A DNA stretch of 64,000 nt, from the NCBI GenBank assembly GCA_021325375.1, contig JAJPHG010000014.1:1-64000 (forward strand), given 5' to 3'. This DNA is from Alphaproteobacteria bacterium (GTDB taxonomy: Bacteria > Pseudomonadota > Alphaproteobacteria > Micropepsales > Micropepsaceae). This document shows, piece by piece, positions 16,588 through 25,578 of this stretch (positions within the stretch are counted from its first letter, which is position 1; each line of letters starts with the position of its first letter). A program made the position numbers and the translations under genes. A model generated the notes under the pieces. The model saw nothing but the letters and a program-made list of their open reading frames with translations, made no database searches and was not told the origin of the DNA.

Positions 16588-17817
16588 ATGCTTCAGCCGC
16601 CCGCCCATGCCGCCAAGCACACCGCCCTGCTGGACGCGGCGGCGCAGGAATTCAACGCGCGCGGGCTGGCCGGCGCCTCGATCGGGCGCATCGCCCGCGC
16701 CATGGGGCTGACGCGGGCGGCGGTCTACTACTACGTGAAGGACCGCGAGGACCTCGCGGTGCAATGCTACCGGCGAACCTGCGAGATCATGGCGGCCGAC
16801 CTCGCCGCGGCGCAATCGGCGCCTGGGCGCGGCCTCGACAGGCTCGTCGTCTTCCTGCGCAACGCGCTCGATCCCACGCGCACGCCGCCGGCGGTGCTGA
16901 GCGAGCTCGACTATCTCGACGGCCGCAAGCATGCCTTCCTGGTCGAGGCGCATGCGCGCAATGTCGAGACGTTGCGCGCGCTGGTGCGCGGCGGCATCGC
17001 CGACGGGAGCATCCGCGCCTGCGACGACGAGATCATCGCGCAGACGCTGATCGGCACCATCACCTGGATCCCGATCTCGGTGAGCTGGGTCGAGGCGACC
17101 GACGAGGCCTATCGCGCGCGCTCCGTCGACACGCTCACCGATTTCATCGTCAACGGCCAGGCGGCCGATCCCGATTACGTTTTCGAGCCGCGCGTATCGA
17201 TCGCGGAATTCTTCGCCAAGCCGCCCTCGGCCTTCGACCGCAGAGGCGCGGTGGACGCGAAGATCGAGCAGCTCCTGATGACCGCGTCCGCGATGTTCAA
17301 CCGCCGCGGCATAGACGGCACCTCGCTCGACGAGATCACCGCCGAGCTCGGCGCGACCAAGGGCACGCTCTACCACTATCTCGAGAACAAGACCGATCTC
17401 GTCGTGCGCTGCTACAAGCGCTCCTTCGCGCTCACCGAGCGCTTCGCCGACGCGGCCGAAGCACATGGCCGCAACGGTCTGGAGCGCGGTCTCATCGGCC
17501 TCTATCTGAACACGCAGGCGCATGCGTCCGGCCTGTCGCCGCTGACCTTGATGGTCGGCTCGGGCGCGCTTCCCGCCAACACGCGCCGCGAGGTGACGCG
17601 CCGCGCCCGCGCGCTGCAGCGCCGTTTTGAGGGCTTCGGCAGGCAAGGCCTTGCGCAAGGCTTCTATCGCGAGTTCGATTTCGGCACCGCGGCCCAGCTC
17701 GGCGCGGGCGCGTTCGAATGGCTGCCGAAATGGTTCTCAGCCGGCGATCCGCGTGCGTCCGGCGCGCTCGCTTCCGAGATCGTCACACTCTTCATCAAGG
17801 GGCTTCGCGCACGATGA
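16588..17817 (+). CDS. double-length TetR-family regulator (two tandem TetR units)
   Basis: A 409-residue protein containing two complete TetR-type DNA-binding heads. The first is at about residues 10-55 (IARAMGLTRAAVYYYVKDRE) and the second at about residues 228-275 (ITAELGATKGTLYHYLENKT), each followed by a helical ligand-type domain. A usual TetR protein is about 200 residues, so this is a fusion of two. The ATG at 16588 follows the operator-like repeat. Its stop overlaps the start of the serine hydrolase gene (ATGA), and it is divergent from the TonB-dependent receptor, which it probably represses. Confidence 0.88.
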   Translation: MLQPPAHAAKHTALLDAAAQEFNARGLAGASIGRIARAMGLTRAAVYYYVKDREDLAVQCYRRTCEIMAADLAAAQSAPGRGLDRLVVFLRNALDPTRTPPAVLSELDYLDGRKHAFLVEAHARNVETLRALVRGGIADGSIRACDDEIIAQTLIGTITWIPISVSWVEATDEAYRARSVDTLTDFIVNGQAADPDYVFEPRVSIAEFFAKPPSAFDRRGAVDAKIEQLLMTASAMFNRRGIDGTSLDEITAELGATKGTLYHYLENKTDLVVRCYKRSFALTERFADAAEAHGRNGLERGLIGLYLNTQAHASGLSPLTLMVGSGALPANTRREVTRRARALQRRFEGFGRQGLAQGFYREFDFGTAAQLGAGAFEWLPKWFSAGDPRASGALASEIVTLFIKGLRAR

Positions 17818-18935
17818 TCGAGATTTCAGGAACCGTGGCGCCCGGCTTCGAGCGCGCGCGCGAGGCGTTCGCCGCGAACTTCGCGCGCGAGGGCGCCTAT
17901 CGCGAAGCGGGCGCGTCCTTCGCCGCGTTCCACAAGGGACAGCCCGTCGTCCATCTCTGGGGCGGATATCGCGACGCGGCACGCACGATCCCTTGGGCGG
18001 CCGACACGCTGGTGAACGTGTGGTCGAGCACCAAGGGCGTGACTGCAACCGCCTTGGCGCTTCTCGTCGATCGCGGGCTGATCAACTACGCCGACCTAGT
18101 CGTCAGGCATTGGCCGGAGTTCGGCGAGAACGGCAAGGACAAGATCACGGTCGCGCAATTGATGTCGCATCAGGCGGGCCTGCCCGGCTTCGCCGAGCCC
18201 ACCACCGCCGACGATCTTCTCGACTGGGAAGGTTGTACCGCGAAGCTCGCGCGGCAGAAGCCCGTATGGGAGCCGGGCACGGCATCGTCCTATCACGCGC
18301 TGACCTATGGCTGGCTCGCGGGCGAGCTCATCCGCCGCGTCGCGAAGAAACAGATAAGCGAATTCGTGCGCGACGAGATCGCGAAGCCCTTGAGCGCCGA
18401 CATCCATATCGGCCTGCCCGAAGCGCTCGAGCCGCGGGTCGCGCCGCTGCTCGCGCCGGTCGATCCGGCGCCGCTCCCGCCTCTGCCCGACGTCGCGATG
18501 ATGGCGCTCATCAATCCGCAGCTTGTCCCCACCATGGCCAATTGGCGCGCCTGGCGCGCCGCCGAGATCCCCGCCGCGAACGGCCAGGCGAACGCGATGG
18601 GGCTGGCGCGGCTCTACAACGCGCTCGCGAACGGCGACCTTCTGGCGCGCCGCACGGTCACGCGCATGACGGCGCCCGCGACCTCGGATGGACGCAGGGA
18701 CATGTTCCTGGGCTTCACCGACAGCTGGGGCATGGGCGTGGCGCTCAACACGCCGGGCATCTACGGCCCCAACAAGCGCGCCTTCGGCCATAGCGGCTGG
18801 GGCGGCTCCTTCGGCTGCGCCGACCCGGACGCGGGCGTGGCCATCGGCTATGTCTGCTCGCAGATGGGCCCCGAGCTGGTCGGCGATCCCAGGACCGCCG
18901 GGCTGTGCGGCGCGGTGTTCGCGGCCCTAGCTTAA
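17814..18935 (+). CDS. serine hydrolase of the beta-lactamase/esterase (EstB-like) family
   Basis: A 373-residue protein of the class C beta-lactamase fold. The nucleophile motif is SSTK (Ser71-x-x-Lys74), followed by a YHALTYGW segment in the Tyr-x-Asn region and GHSGWGG in place of the KTG motif. This pattern is usual for esterases and peptidases of this fold rather than true beta-lactamases. No signal peptide is seen, so it is likely cytoplasmic. The ATG overlaps the TetR stop by 4 bp, which ties it to the same regulon as the TonB-dependent receptor. Confidence 0.88.
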   Translation: MIEISGTVAPGFERAREAFAANFAREGAYREAGASFAAFHKGQPVVHLWGGYRDAARTIPWAADTLVNVWSSTKGVTATALALLVDRGLINYADLVVRHWPEFGENGKDKITVAQLMSHQAGLPGFAEPTTADDLLDWEGCTAKLARQKPVWEPGTASSYHALTYGWLAGELIRRVAKKQISEFVRDEIAKPLSADIHIGLPEALEPRVAPLLAPVDPAPLPPLPDVAMMALINPQLVPTMANWRAWRAAEIPAANGQANAMGLARLYNALANGDLLARRTVTRMTAPATSDGRRDMFLGFTDSWGMGVALNTPGIYGPNKRAFGHSGWGGSFGCADPDAGVAIGYVCSQMGPELVGDPRTAGLCGAVFAALA

Positions 18936-19014
18936 GGCCTTCAATTTATGGCAGAATTCCCTTAGCTGGGGACGCGCGAGGCATTAGGCCCCGCGCCCGC
19001 TAAATTGGGACGCC

Positions 19015-20718
19015 ATGGCAGCGCTGGAGAATTCGTCGGTCGCGGCCGGGCCAGCCGGTTTCGCCCAATATCTGCTCGACAAAGGCAAGGTCGCGCCGGA
19101 TGCGCTGACGCGTGCCGAGCAAGTCGCGGGCGAGAGCGGCGAGCGGCTCGAGCATGTGCTGGCGCGGCTCGGCATGGTGTCGGACAAGGACCTCGCCGAC
19201 GCGCTCGCGGATTATCTGGGCATCAAGCTCGCCACCGCGCGCGACCTGCCCGCGGAGCCCGTGCTCGAGGACAGGCTCAGGCGCGCCTTCCTGCGCGACA
19301 AGCAGCTTCTGCCGCTCGAGGATCGCGGCGACGCGGTCGTGGTGGCGATGGTCCATCCGCTCGACACTTACGCCTGCGACGCGGTGCGCTTCGCGACCGG
19401 CAAGCCCGTCATCCGCCAGGTCGTCTACCCGGCCGATTTCGAGGCGGCCTATGCGCGGCTCTACGGCGAAGGCAAGTCGGAGATCCGCCAGATCTTCGAG
19501 CAGGCCGCCGAGCGCGAAGGCGATCCCTTCGGCGACGACATCGACCGGCTGAAGGACGTCGCCAGCGAGGCGCCCGTCATCCGCCTCGTCAATCATCTCA
19601 TCACCCGCGCGGTGGAGAGCCGCGCCTCCGACATCCATATCGAGCCGATGGAAAGCGAGCTGCGCATCCGCTACCGCGTCGACGGCGTGCTGCAGGCGGT
19701 GGAATCGCCGCCGCAGCACCTGGCCTCGCACGTCATCTCGCGCATCAAGATCATGGCCAAGCTCAACATCGCCGAGCGCAGGCTGGCGCAGGACGGGCGC
19801 ATCTCCATCGCCGTGCGCGGCAAGGACATCGACATGCGCGTGGCGACGACGCCGACGATCCACGGCGAGAGCGTGGTGCTGCGCATCCTCGACCGCGGCG
19901 GGCTCGATCTCAGCTTCGCCACGCTCGGCTTCGACGACGAGCTGACGGCCGCGTTCCGCGCGCTGGTGGCCGAGCCGCACGGCATCGTGCTCGTCACCGG
20001 CCCGACCGGCAGCGGCAAGACGACCACGCTGTATACGGCGCTGATGGAGCTGAACTCACCGGAGAAGAAGATCCTCACCATCGAGGACCCGGTCGAATAC
20101 CAGCTTCCCGGCATCAACCAGGTGCAGGTCAAGCCGCAGATCGGGCTGACTTTCGCGGGCGCGCTGCGCTCGTTCCTGCGCCACGATCCCGACATCATGA
20201 TGATCGGCGAGATCCGCGACCTGGAGACGGCGCAGATCGCCGTCCAGGCCGCGCTCACCGGCCATCTCATCTTGTCGACGCTGCACACCAACGATGCCGC
20301 GAGCGCGGTGACGCGGTTGATGGACATGGGCGTGGAGGACTATCTTCTCACCTCCACCATCAACGGCGTCGCGGCGCAGCGCCTGGTGCGCACGCTCTGC
20401 CCGCATTGCCGCGAGGCCTATGAGCCGCCGGCGGAATTGATCGAGAAGCTGCAGCTGGGCCACGTCAAGACACTGTGGCGCGCGGTGGGCTGCGAGCGCT
20501 GCAGCCGCACCGGCTTCAAGGGACGCAGCTCCATCGTGGAAGTCCTGCCGCTGAACAACGAGATGCGGCGCGAGATCCTGAAAGAGAACGATTCCGAAGC
20601 GCTGCAGCGCATCGCGGTCGCGTCCGGCATGCAGACCATGCGCGCGCACGGCCTGCGCAAAGCCGCCGCGGGCCAGACCACGATCGAAGAAGTCCTTCGC
20701 GCGACGCGGTCGGTCTGA
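19015..20718 (+). CDS. gspE: type II secretion ATPase
   Basis: Cytoplasmic hexameric ATPase that powers pseudopilus assembly. The 567 residues contain the N1 domain, a Walker A loop (GPTGSGKTTT, about residue 330), an Asp box (ILTIEDPVEYQLPGINQVQV), Walker B (DIMMIGEIRD) and a His box, then the four-cysteine zinc motif (CPHC ... CERC). It is the first gene of a ten-gene cluster read in one direction. The gap before it (18936-19014) is short and shows no obvious terminator. Confidence 0.96.
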   Translation: MAALENSSVAAGPAGFAQYLLDKGKVAPDALTRAEQVAGESGERLEHVLARLGMVSDKDLADALADYLGIKLATARDLPAEPVLEDRLRRAFLRDKQLLPLEDRGDAVVVAMVHPLDTYACDAVRFATGKPVIRQVVYPADFEAAYARLYGEGKSEIRQIFEQAAEREGDPFGDDIDRLKDVASEAPVIRLVNHLITRAVESRASDIHIEPMESELRIRYRVDGVLQAVESPPQHLASHVISRIKIMAKLNIAERRLAQDGRISIAVRGKDIDMRVATTPTIHGESVVLRILDRGGLDLSFATLGFDDELTAAFRALVAEPHGIVLVTGPTGSGKTTTLYTALMELNSPEKKILTIEDPVEYQLPGINQVQVKPQIGLTFAGALRSFLRHDPDIMMIGEIRDLETAQIAVQAALTGHLILSTLHTNDAASAVTRLMDMGVEDYLLTSTINGVAAQRLVRTLCPHCREAYEPPAELIEKLQLGHVKTLWRAVGCERCSRTGFKGRSSIVEVLPLNNEMRREILKENDSEALQRIAVASGMQTMRAHGLRKAAAGQTTIEEVLRATRSV

Positions 20719-20720
20719 CC

Positions 20721-21941
20721 ATGGCGAACTTCCGCTACAAGGCCATGACCGAAGCCGGCGCCATCGTCCGCGGCACGCTCGACGCGGCGTCGGAAGCCGC
20801 CGCGATCCGGCAGTTGCGCGCGCAAGGCCACTATCCGCTCTCCGCCTCGCCCGAAGGTTCGGATGCTTGGAGCGAGCGCCTCACCGCGCTCATGCCCGGC
20901 AAGCGCAAGGTGTCGCTGCGCATCCTGGCCTTGGCGACGCAGGAGCTGGCCGAATTGCTCGGCGCGGGGCTCGAGCTCGACCGCGCGCTCGGCGTGCTGA
21001 TCGGGCTGAAGAATCTCACGACGCTGAAAGACCATCTCATCGCGGTGCGGGCGCATGTGCGCGACGGCGCGGTGCTCGCCGACGCCTTGTCGCGCGAGAA
21101 GATCTTCCCGCGCTTCTATGTCGGCATGGTGCGCGCGGGCGAGATGGGCGGCGCGCTGGAGCCGGCGCTCAGGCGCCTTTCCTCCTATCTCGCGCGCACG
21201 CAGGCGATCCGCGATTCCATCACCTCGGCCCTAGTCTACCCCGCGATCCTGTCGGTGACCGCGGGCTTCTCGGTCTTCATCATCCTCGCTTTCGTGCTGC
21301 CGCAGTTCAAACCGCTTTTCGCGCAGGCGGGCGCGTCGCTGCCCTTGCCCAGCCGCATCGTGATGGCGTTCGGCGACGCGGTGCGCGGCTGGTGGTGGCT
21401 CGGCGCGCTGGTCGCGATCGGCGCCTGGCTGTGGCTTCGACGCGCCTTGCGGAACGCGGAATTCCGCCGCCGCCGTGACCGGTTCGTCCTGCGCCTGCCG
21501 ATCATCGGCGAGCTGCTGAGCGCCATCGAGATCGAGCGCTTCAACCGCATGCTCGGCACCCTGCTCGCCAACGGCGTCGAACTGCCGATGGCGCTGGGCC
21601 TGGCGAAGGACGTGCTATGGAACACCGCGCTGTCCGACGCGGTGCGCGACACGGCGACGTCGCTGCGCGAGGGCCAGGGCTTCGCGCGGCTGCTGGCGCG
21701 CTCCGGCGTGTTCGGCGACGGCACGCTCGACCTCATCCAGATCGGCGAGGAGACCGGCAAGCTCGACGAGATGCTGATCCGCCAGGCCGATCTCGACGAG
21801 CAGCAGATCAAGCACAGGATCGACAGGCTTCTGGCGCTGCTGGTCCCTGCGCTTACCATCCTTCTGGGACTGGTGGTCGCGGGCCTGATCGGCTCGATGC
21901 TGATCGCGATCCTGAGCGTCAACGATTTGGCCCTGCAATGA
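20721..21941 (+). CDS. gspF: type II secretion inner-membrane platform protein
   Basis: Polytopic platform protein that couples GspE to the pseudopilus. It has 406 residues from the ATG at 20721, 2 bp after gspE. Two GspF repeats are seen (LAELLGAGLELDRALGVL and FNRMLGTLLANGVELPMALG). There are three membrane segments, including TAGFSVFIILAFVLPQF and the C-terminal LTILLGLVVAGLIGSMLIAI. It starts MANFRYKAMTEAGAIVRG, which is typical of the family. Confidence 0.95.
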   Translation: MANFRYKAMTEAGAIVRGTLDAASEAAAIRQLRAQGHYPLSASPEGSDAWSERLTALMPGKRKVSLRILALATQELAELLGAGLELDRALGVLIGLKNLTTLKDHLIAVRAHVRDGAVLADALSREKIFPRFYVGMVRAGEMGGALEPALRRLSSYLARTQAIRDSITSALVYPAILSVTAGFSVFIILAFVLPQFKPLFAQAGASLPLPSRIVMAFGDAVRGWWWLGALVAIGAWLWLRRALRNAEFRRRRDRFVLRLPIIGELLSAIEIERFNRMLGTLLANGVELPMALGLAKDVLWNTALSDAVRDTATSLREGQGFARLLARSGVFGDGTLDLIQIGEETGKLDEMLIRQADLDEQQIKHRIDRLLALLVPALTILLGLVVAGLIGSMLIAILSVNDLALQ

Positions 21942-22369
21942 GAGAGACCATGGACCGTTTCAGAACCGAACGCGGCTATACGCTGATGGAGCTCCTGGTC
22001 GTGCTCGCGATCCTGGGGCTGCTCACCGCGATCGCGACGCCCTACGTGCTGCATTATCTCGAGACCGCGAAGGTCAAGACCGCGCGCACCGAGATCTCCA
22101 ACATCGGCGCCGGCCTCGACATGTTCAAATCCGACGTCGGGCGCTATCCCACGACCCAGGAGGGGCTGCAGGCGCTGCTCAAGGCGCCGCCGGACGCCGA
22201 GAACTGGGACGGCCCCTACATCAAGAAGCTCGACACCTTCAACGATCCGTGGGGGCATCCGTACAAATACATCTCGCCCGGCCAGCACAGCGAGTACGAC
22301 ATCTACAGCTACGGCCCCAACAAGCAGGCGACGCCGGGCGAGGCAAAGCCTCCCGTTGCGAATTGGTGA
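21938..22369 (+). CDS. gspG: type II secretion major pseudopilin
   Basis: The main subunit of the pseudopilus. A prepilin cleavage site precedes the hydrophobic helix (ERG-YTLMELLVVLAILGLL), and the C-terminal GspG domain has the calcium-site region PWGHPYKY ... YDIYSYG. The ATG at 21938 overlaps the gspF stop (ATGA), giving 143 residues; an ATG at 21950 is equally possible. The processing peptidase is not encoded in this window. Confidence 0.95.
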   Translation: MRETMDRFRTERGYTLMELLVVLAILGLLTAIATPYVLHYLETAKVKTARTEISNIGAGLDMFKSDVGRYPTTQEGLQALLKAPPDAENWDGPYIKKLDTFNDPWGHPYKYISPGQHSEYDIYSYGPNKQATPGEAKPPVANW

Positions 22370-22373
22370 GCGG

Positions 22374-22781
22374 ATGCGGCGCGAGGGCGGCTTCACGTTG
22401 CTGGAAGTGCTCGTCGCGCTGACGATCCTCGCCGTCGCGCTCACCACGCTGTTCGCGATCTTCGGCCACAGCCTGTCGCGCGCGCGCGAGGCGCAGTCGC
22501 GCATGGAGGCGCGCGCGCTGGCTGAGAGCCTGCTCGCGCAGGCTGAGACCGCCCCCACGGTCGCATTCGGCGAGACCTCGGGGCGCGTGCCGTCCGGCAT
22601 GGAATGGCAATTCGACGTGCGCCCGTATGGCGACGACGGGGACACGCAAGCCTGGCCCGCCGCGGCGGCGCAGATGACCGCGACGGTGCGCTGGGGGGAC
22701 AGGGGCAGCGGCCAGACCTTCGCGCTCACCACGCTGCGCCTAGTTCCCAAGGAGAATGGGCCGAAGGAGCACGGGCCGTGA
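22374..22781 (+). CDS. gspI: type II secretion minor pseudopilin I
   Basis: Minor pseudopilin that helps to start the pseudopilus tip complex with J and K. The prepilin motif is REGG-FTLLEVLVALTILAVAL, with alanine- and arginine-rich helix after it. It has 135 residues from the ATG at 22374. I call it GspI, not GspH, because of the LLEVLVALTI helix and its place before gspJ. Its stop overlaps the gspJ start by 4 bp (GTGA). Confidence 0.85.
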   Translation: MRREGGFTLLEVLVALTILAVALTTLFAIFGHSLSRAREAQSRMEARALAESLLAQAETAPTVAFGETSGRVPSGMEWQFDVRPYGDDGDTQAWPAAAAQMTATVRWGDRGSGQTFALTTLRLVPKENGPKEHGP

Positions 22782-23422
22782 GCGCGCGCGACGGCGGTTT
22801 CACTTTGCTCGAGCTGCTTGTGGCGATGACGCTGCTCGCGTTCCTGAGCCTGACGCTGTTCGCGGGGCTGCGCTACGGCACCAACATCTTCAGCAAGACG
22901 CAAGCCAAGGATACCGGCCTCAACGCCGCGCGCACGGCTGAGAGGATCATCGCCGGAAACCTCGCGCGCCTCTATCCCAAATACGTCACGGTGAGCCCGA
23001 CCGAAGCCTATGTCGATTTCGACGGCACCGAGCACACGATGAGCTTCCTCACGACGGCTGAGCCGGACACGGGCTTCCTCATGCACGACACGCTCGAAGC
23101 GGTGCGCGACGGCGCGACGTTCTCGGTGCGCATCGGGACGACGCCGGAGCTTGCGCGCGGCGGCGGCACGACGCAGACGCTGCTCACGCACCTGTCTTCG
23201 GTCGAGTTCTCCTATTACGGCATTGCGGGCGACGCGAAGGCGCCGGCCTGGTACTCGAGCTGGCAGAAGCAAAGCCGGCCGCCTGAGCTCGTGCACATCC
23301 ATGTCGCCGCGTCCGATCCCAGCGCGCCGCCGCTGCCCGACCTGATCCTGGCGCCCAGGATCGCCGCCGACGTGGGATGCCTCTTCGATCCCGTCACAAA
23401 ATTCTGCCAGGGCCGCCGATGA
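22778..23422 (+). CDS. gspJ: type II secretion minor pseudopilin J
   Basis: Minor pseudopilin of the tip complex. The GTG at 22778 gives MSARDGG-FTLLELLVAMTLLAFL, a type IV prepilin site and helix, followed by a 180-residue beta-rich domain with a Cys pair near the end (VGCLFDPVTKFC). It is translationally coupled to gspI before it and to the gspL-like gene after it by 4-bp overlaps. Confidence 0.88.
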   Translation: MSARDGGFTLLELLVAMTLLAFLSLTLFAGLRYGTNIFSKTQAKDTGLNAARTAERIIAGNLARLYPKYVTVSPTEAYVDFDGTEHTMSFLTTAEPDTGFLMHDTLEAVRDGATFSVRIGTTPELARGGGTTQTLLTHLSSVEFSYYGIAGDAKAPAWYSSWQKQSRPPELVHIHVAASDPSAPPLPDLILAPRIAADVGCLFDPVTKFCQGRR

Positions 23423-24480
23423 GCACGGACGAATCCGCCAACGATCCGCGCGGCACGGCAGGCGAGATCCTTGCCGCATGGCGCGCGGAGCTCGGCGCGC
23501 TGGCGGGCCACGCGCTCCAGGGCGACCGCGACGAGCTCGTCGTGGAGTGCGCGGACGAGACGATCGTGCTGCTCTGGGCCGGGCACGAGCTCGGACGCGT
23601 CGCGCGCGACGGCGAGCAGACACCGCGCGCGATGCGCCAGCTCCTCGGCCAAGTGAAGCGCGACGACGCCGTGCTCAAGCTCGCGGCAAGCGACGTGCTC
23701 AGGCCGATGGTGCGCCTTCCTTACGCGTCCGAGCGCGTGCTGCGCAGCGCGTTGAAGTACGAGCTCGAGAAGCTGAGCCCCATTCCGCCGGACGACGTCT
23801 ATTTCGATTTCAAGCTCCTGAGCCGCGACCGCGCCGAGAACACGGCCGAGATCGAGCTGCGCATCATCCGCCGCGACATCGTGGACGGCATGATCGAGCG
23901 CTGCCGCGCGGCGGGATTGAATGTGGCCGCGGTCCGCTTCGAGAACGACGCGCGCGACGCCGATCCGAACAGCTTCCCCGTGGACCGAATAGCGGCGCTG
24001 CGCGGCCAGTGGCGCAGGAGCAACGTCCTGGTCCTCGGCGCCGCCGTCATCGTGCTGGTGCTGGCGCTGGTCTTCGTCTCCTACATGCGCGGCTCCGAGA
24101 CGCTCGACGCGCTCACCGACGAGATCGCGACCGAGAGCATTTCCGCCTCGCGCGTCGAGCAGCTCCAAAGCCGCATCGACCGCGCCACCAGGCAGCTCAC
24201 CTTCCTCGGCCAGCAGAAACGCGCGCCCCTCTTCGCCCAGGTGCTCGCCGACGTGACGCACACGCTGCCCGACGGCACCTGGATCACCGAGTTCGACATG
24301 ACGTCCGGCAGCAAGATCCGCATCGGCGGCTTCTCGCGCTCGGCCTCCGACCTCATCGCGATCTTCGACCGCTCGGGCAAGTTCGCCAACGCGCAGTTCG
24401 CGGCGCCGGTGACGCAAGGCGCGGGCCCGGGCATCGAGCGCTTCGATCTCACCTTCGACATCGTGGGAGGCGCGAAATGA
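23419..24480 (+). CDS. gspL: type II secretion protein L-like (PilN/GspL domain)
   Basis: Inner-membrane protein bridging GspE and GspM. The ATG at 23419 (MSTDES) gives 353 residues: a cytoplasmic actin-like region, one membrane helix (VLVLGAAVIVLVLALVFVSY) near residue 210, a coiled stretch, and a periplasmic ferredoxin-like PilN/GspL domain (VTHTLPDGTWITEFDM). Divergent from the enterobacterial form, as is usual in alphaproteobacteria. Overlaps both neighbours by 4 bp. Confidence 0.85.
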   Translation: MSTDESANDPRGTAGEILAAWRAELGALAGHALQGDRDELVVECADETIVLLWAGHELGRVARDGEQTPRAMRQLLGQVKRDDAVLKLAASDVLRPMVRLPYASERVLRSALKYELEKLSPIPPDDVYFDFKLLSRDRAENTAEIELRIIRRDIVDGMIERCRAAGLNVAAVRFENDARDADPNSFPVDRIAALRGQWRRSNVLVLGAAVIVLVLALVFVSYMRGSETLDALTDEIATESISASRVEQLQSRIDRATRQLTFLGQQKRAPLFAQVLADVTHTLPDGTWITEFDMTSGSKIRIGGFSRSASDLIAIFDRSGKFANAQFAAPVTQGAGPGIERFDLTFDIVGGAK

Positions 24481-25049
24481 CGGCGCCGTTCCTCAAGACG
24501 CGCACGGCCGCGCTCGGCGCGCTGGCGGTGGGGCTCGCGCTGATCGCGCTCCTTGTCGTTGCACCCATCGCGGCCGCGTTCTCCGCGCAGGACGGCGAGA
24601 TCGACGACGCGCTGCACCAGCTCGGCGTCTACCGCGCCGAGATCGCGTCCAAGCCCGCGCTGGAAGCGGAGCTGAACGACCTGAACCGCAAAGGCGCGTC
24701 GGTGCCCGGCGTCGTCGAGGGCGACAGCACGGCACTCGCGCAGGCCGCACTGCAGAGCCAGATCAAGTCGGTGATCGAGTCGAGCGGCGGCAGCCTGCGC
24801 AGCACGCAGAACCTTCCCGTGACGAGCCAGGCCGGCTTCGACGTCATCGCGATCCAGTGCGACCTGTCGATCCCGCAGGCGCGGCTCAAGGACCTTACCT
24901 ACGCGATCGGCGCGCACGCGCCCTATCTCTTCGTCGACGAGGCGTCGATCACCGCGCCGCCCGCCGATCCCGACACCCCGCAGGTGCACGACGTCATGCT
25001 CGACATCCGCTGGACGATCCACGGCTATCGCTGGGGGCGGACGAAATGA
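24477..25049 (+). CDS. gspM: type II secretion protein M-like
   Basis: A 190-residue inner-membrane protein with one N-terminal helix (LGALAVGLALIALLVVAPI), a coiled-coil periplasmic linker and a ferredoxin-like domain ending IRWTIHGYRWG, as in the GspM II family. It starts at an ATGA overlap with gspL and ends at an ATGA overlap with the GspC/N-like gene, so the four genes are made together. Confidence 0.82.
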   Translation: MTAPFLKTRTAALGALAVGLALIALLVVAPIAAAFSAQDGEIDDALHQLGVYRAEIASKPALEAELNDLNRKGASVPGVVEGDSTALAQAALQSQIKSVIESSGGSLRSTQNLPVTSQAGFDVIAIQCDLSIPQARLKDLTYAIGAHAPYLFVDEASITAPPADPDTPQVHDVMLDIRWTIHGYRWGRTK

Positions 25050-25561
25050 AGCTCGAGCGGCAGACCGTTCTTTACGGCTTCTCGGGCGCGAGCGCGTTGC
25101 TCGCCTTGGCGCTCGTCTATCAGATCGCCGCACCCCTGCCCGACATCGATCCGCCCACGCTCCCGCTCAAGCCGCGCACGCAGCAGATCGCCGCCGTCAT
25201 GCCCGTCTCCACGCCGCCGCCCGAGACCTTCGCCGAGATCGGCACGCGGCCGCTTTTCAGCCCAAACCGCAGAGGCGCGACCGCGCCCGCCGCGGCCGGC
25301 GCCGCCACGCTGCAGCCGCCGGACGTCACGCTGGTCGGCATCATGATCGACAGCCGGGACCGCATCGCGATGCTCAGGACGCCGTCGGCGCCGCTCGCGA
25401 CCGCGTTCCATCTCGGCGCGACCGTGTCCGGCTGGCAGCTCAGCGAGATCGCGCCCGACCGCATCGTGCTGACAGCCGGCCCCGCGCGCGACGAGATCCG
25501 CCTGGATGCGAATAAGGCGCCAGCCAAACCGCCGGTGCCGCCGGCGGCCAATTCGCAGTAG
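25046..25561 (+). CDS. type II secretion GspC/GspN-like periplasmic linker
   Basis: A 171-residue protein with one N-terminal membrane helix (ASALLALALVYQIAAP), a proline-rich spacer and a homology-region-like beta domain (LVGIMIDSRDRIAMLRT ... WQLSEIAPDRIVL). This is the part of GspC that connects the inner-membrane platform with GspD. A PDZ domain is lacking. Short GspC and GspN cannot be separated by eye. Confidence 0.7.
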   Translation: MKLERQTVLYGFSGASALLALALVYQIAAPLPDIDPPTLPLKPRTQQIAAVMPVSTPPPETFAEIGTRPLFSPNRRGATAPAAAGAATLQPPDVTLVGIMIDSRDRIAMLRTPSAPLATAFHLGATVSGWQLSEIAPDRIVLTAGPARDEIRLDANKAPAKPPVPPAANSQ

Positions 25562-25578
25562 AATAGAGGCGCGCAATC

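Noticed and set aside
14358-17630. 1090-codon plus-strand frame across the TonB receptor and the TetR gene
   Set aside because: It is a GC-driven shadow of the receptor barrel and crosses the divergent promoter region; no domain is seen.
17814-18935. True class C beta-lactamase (antibiotic resistance)
   Set aside because: The protein lacks a signal peptide and has HSG in place of the KTG motif, which fits esterase or peptidase relatives better.
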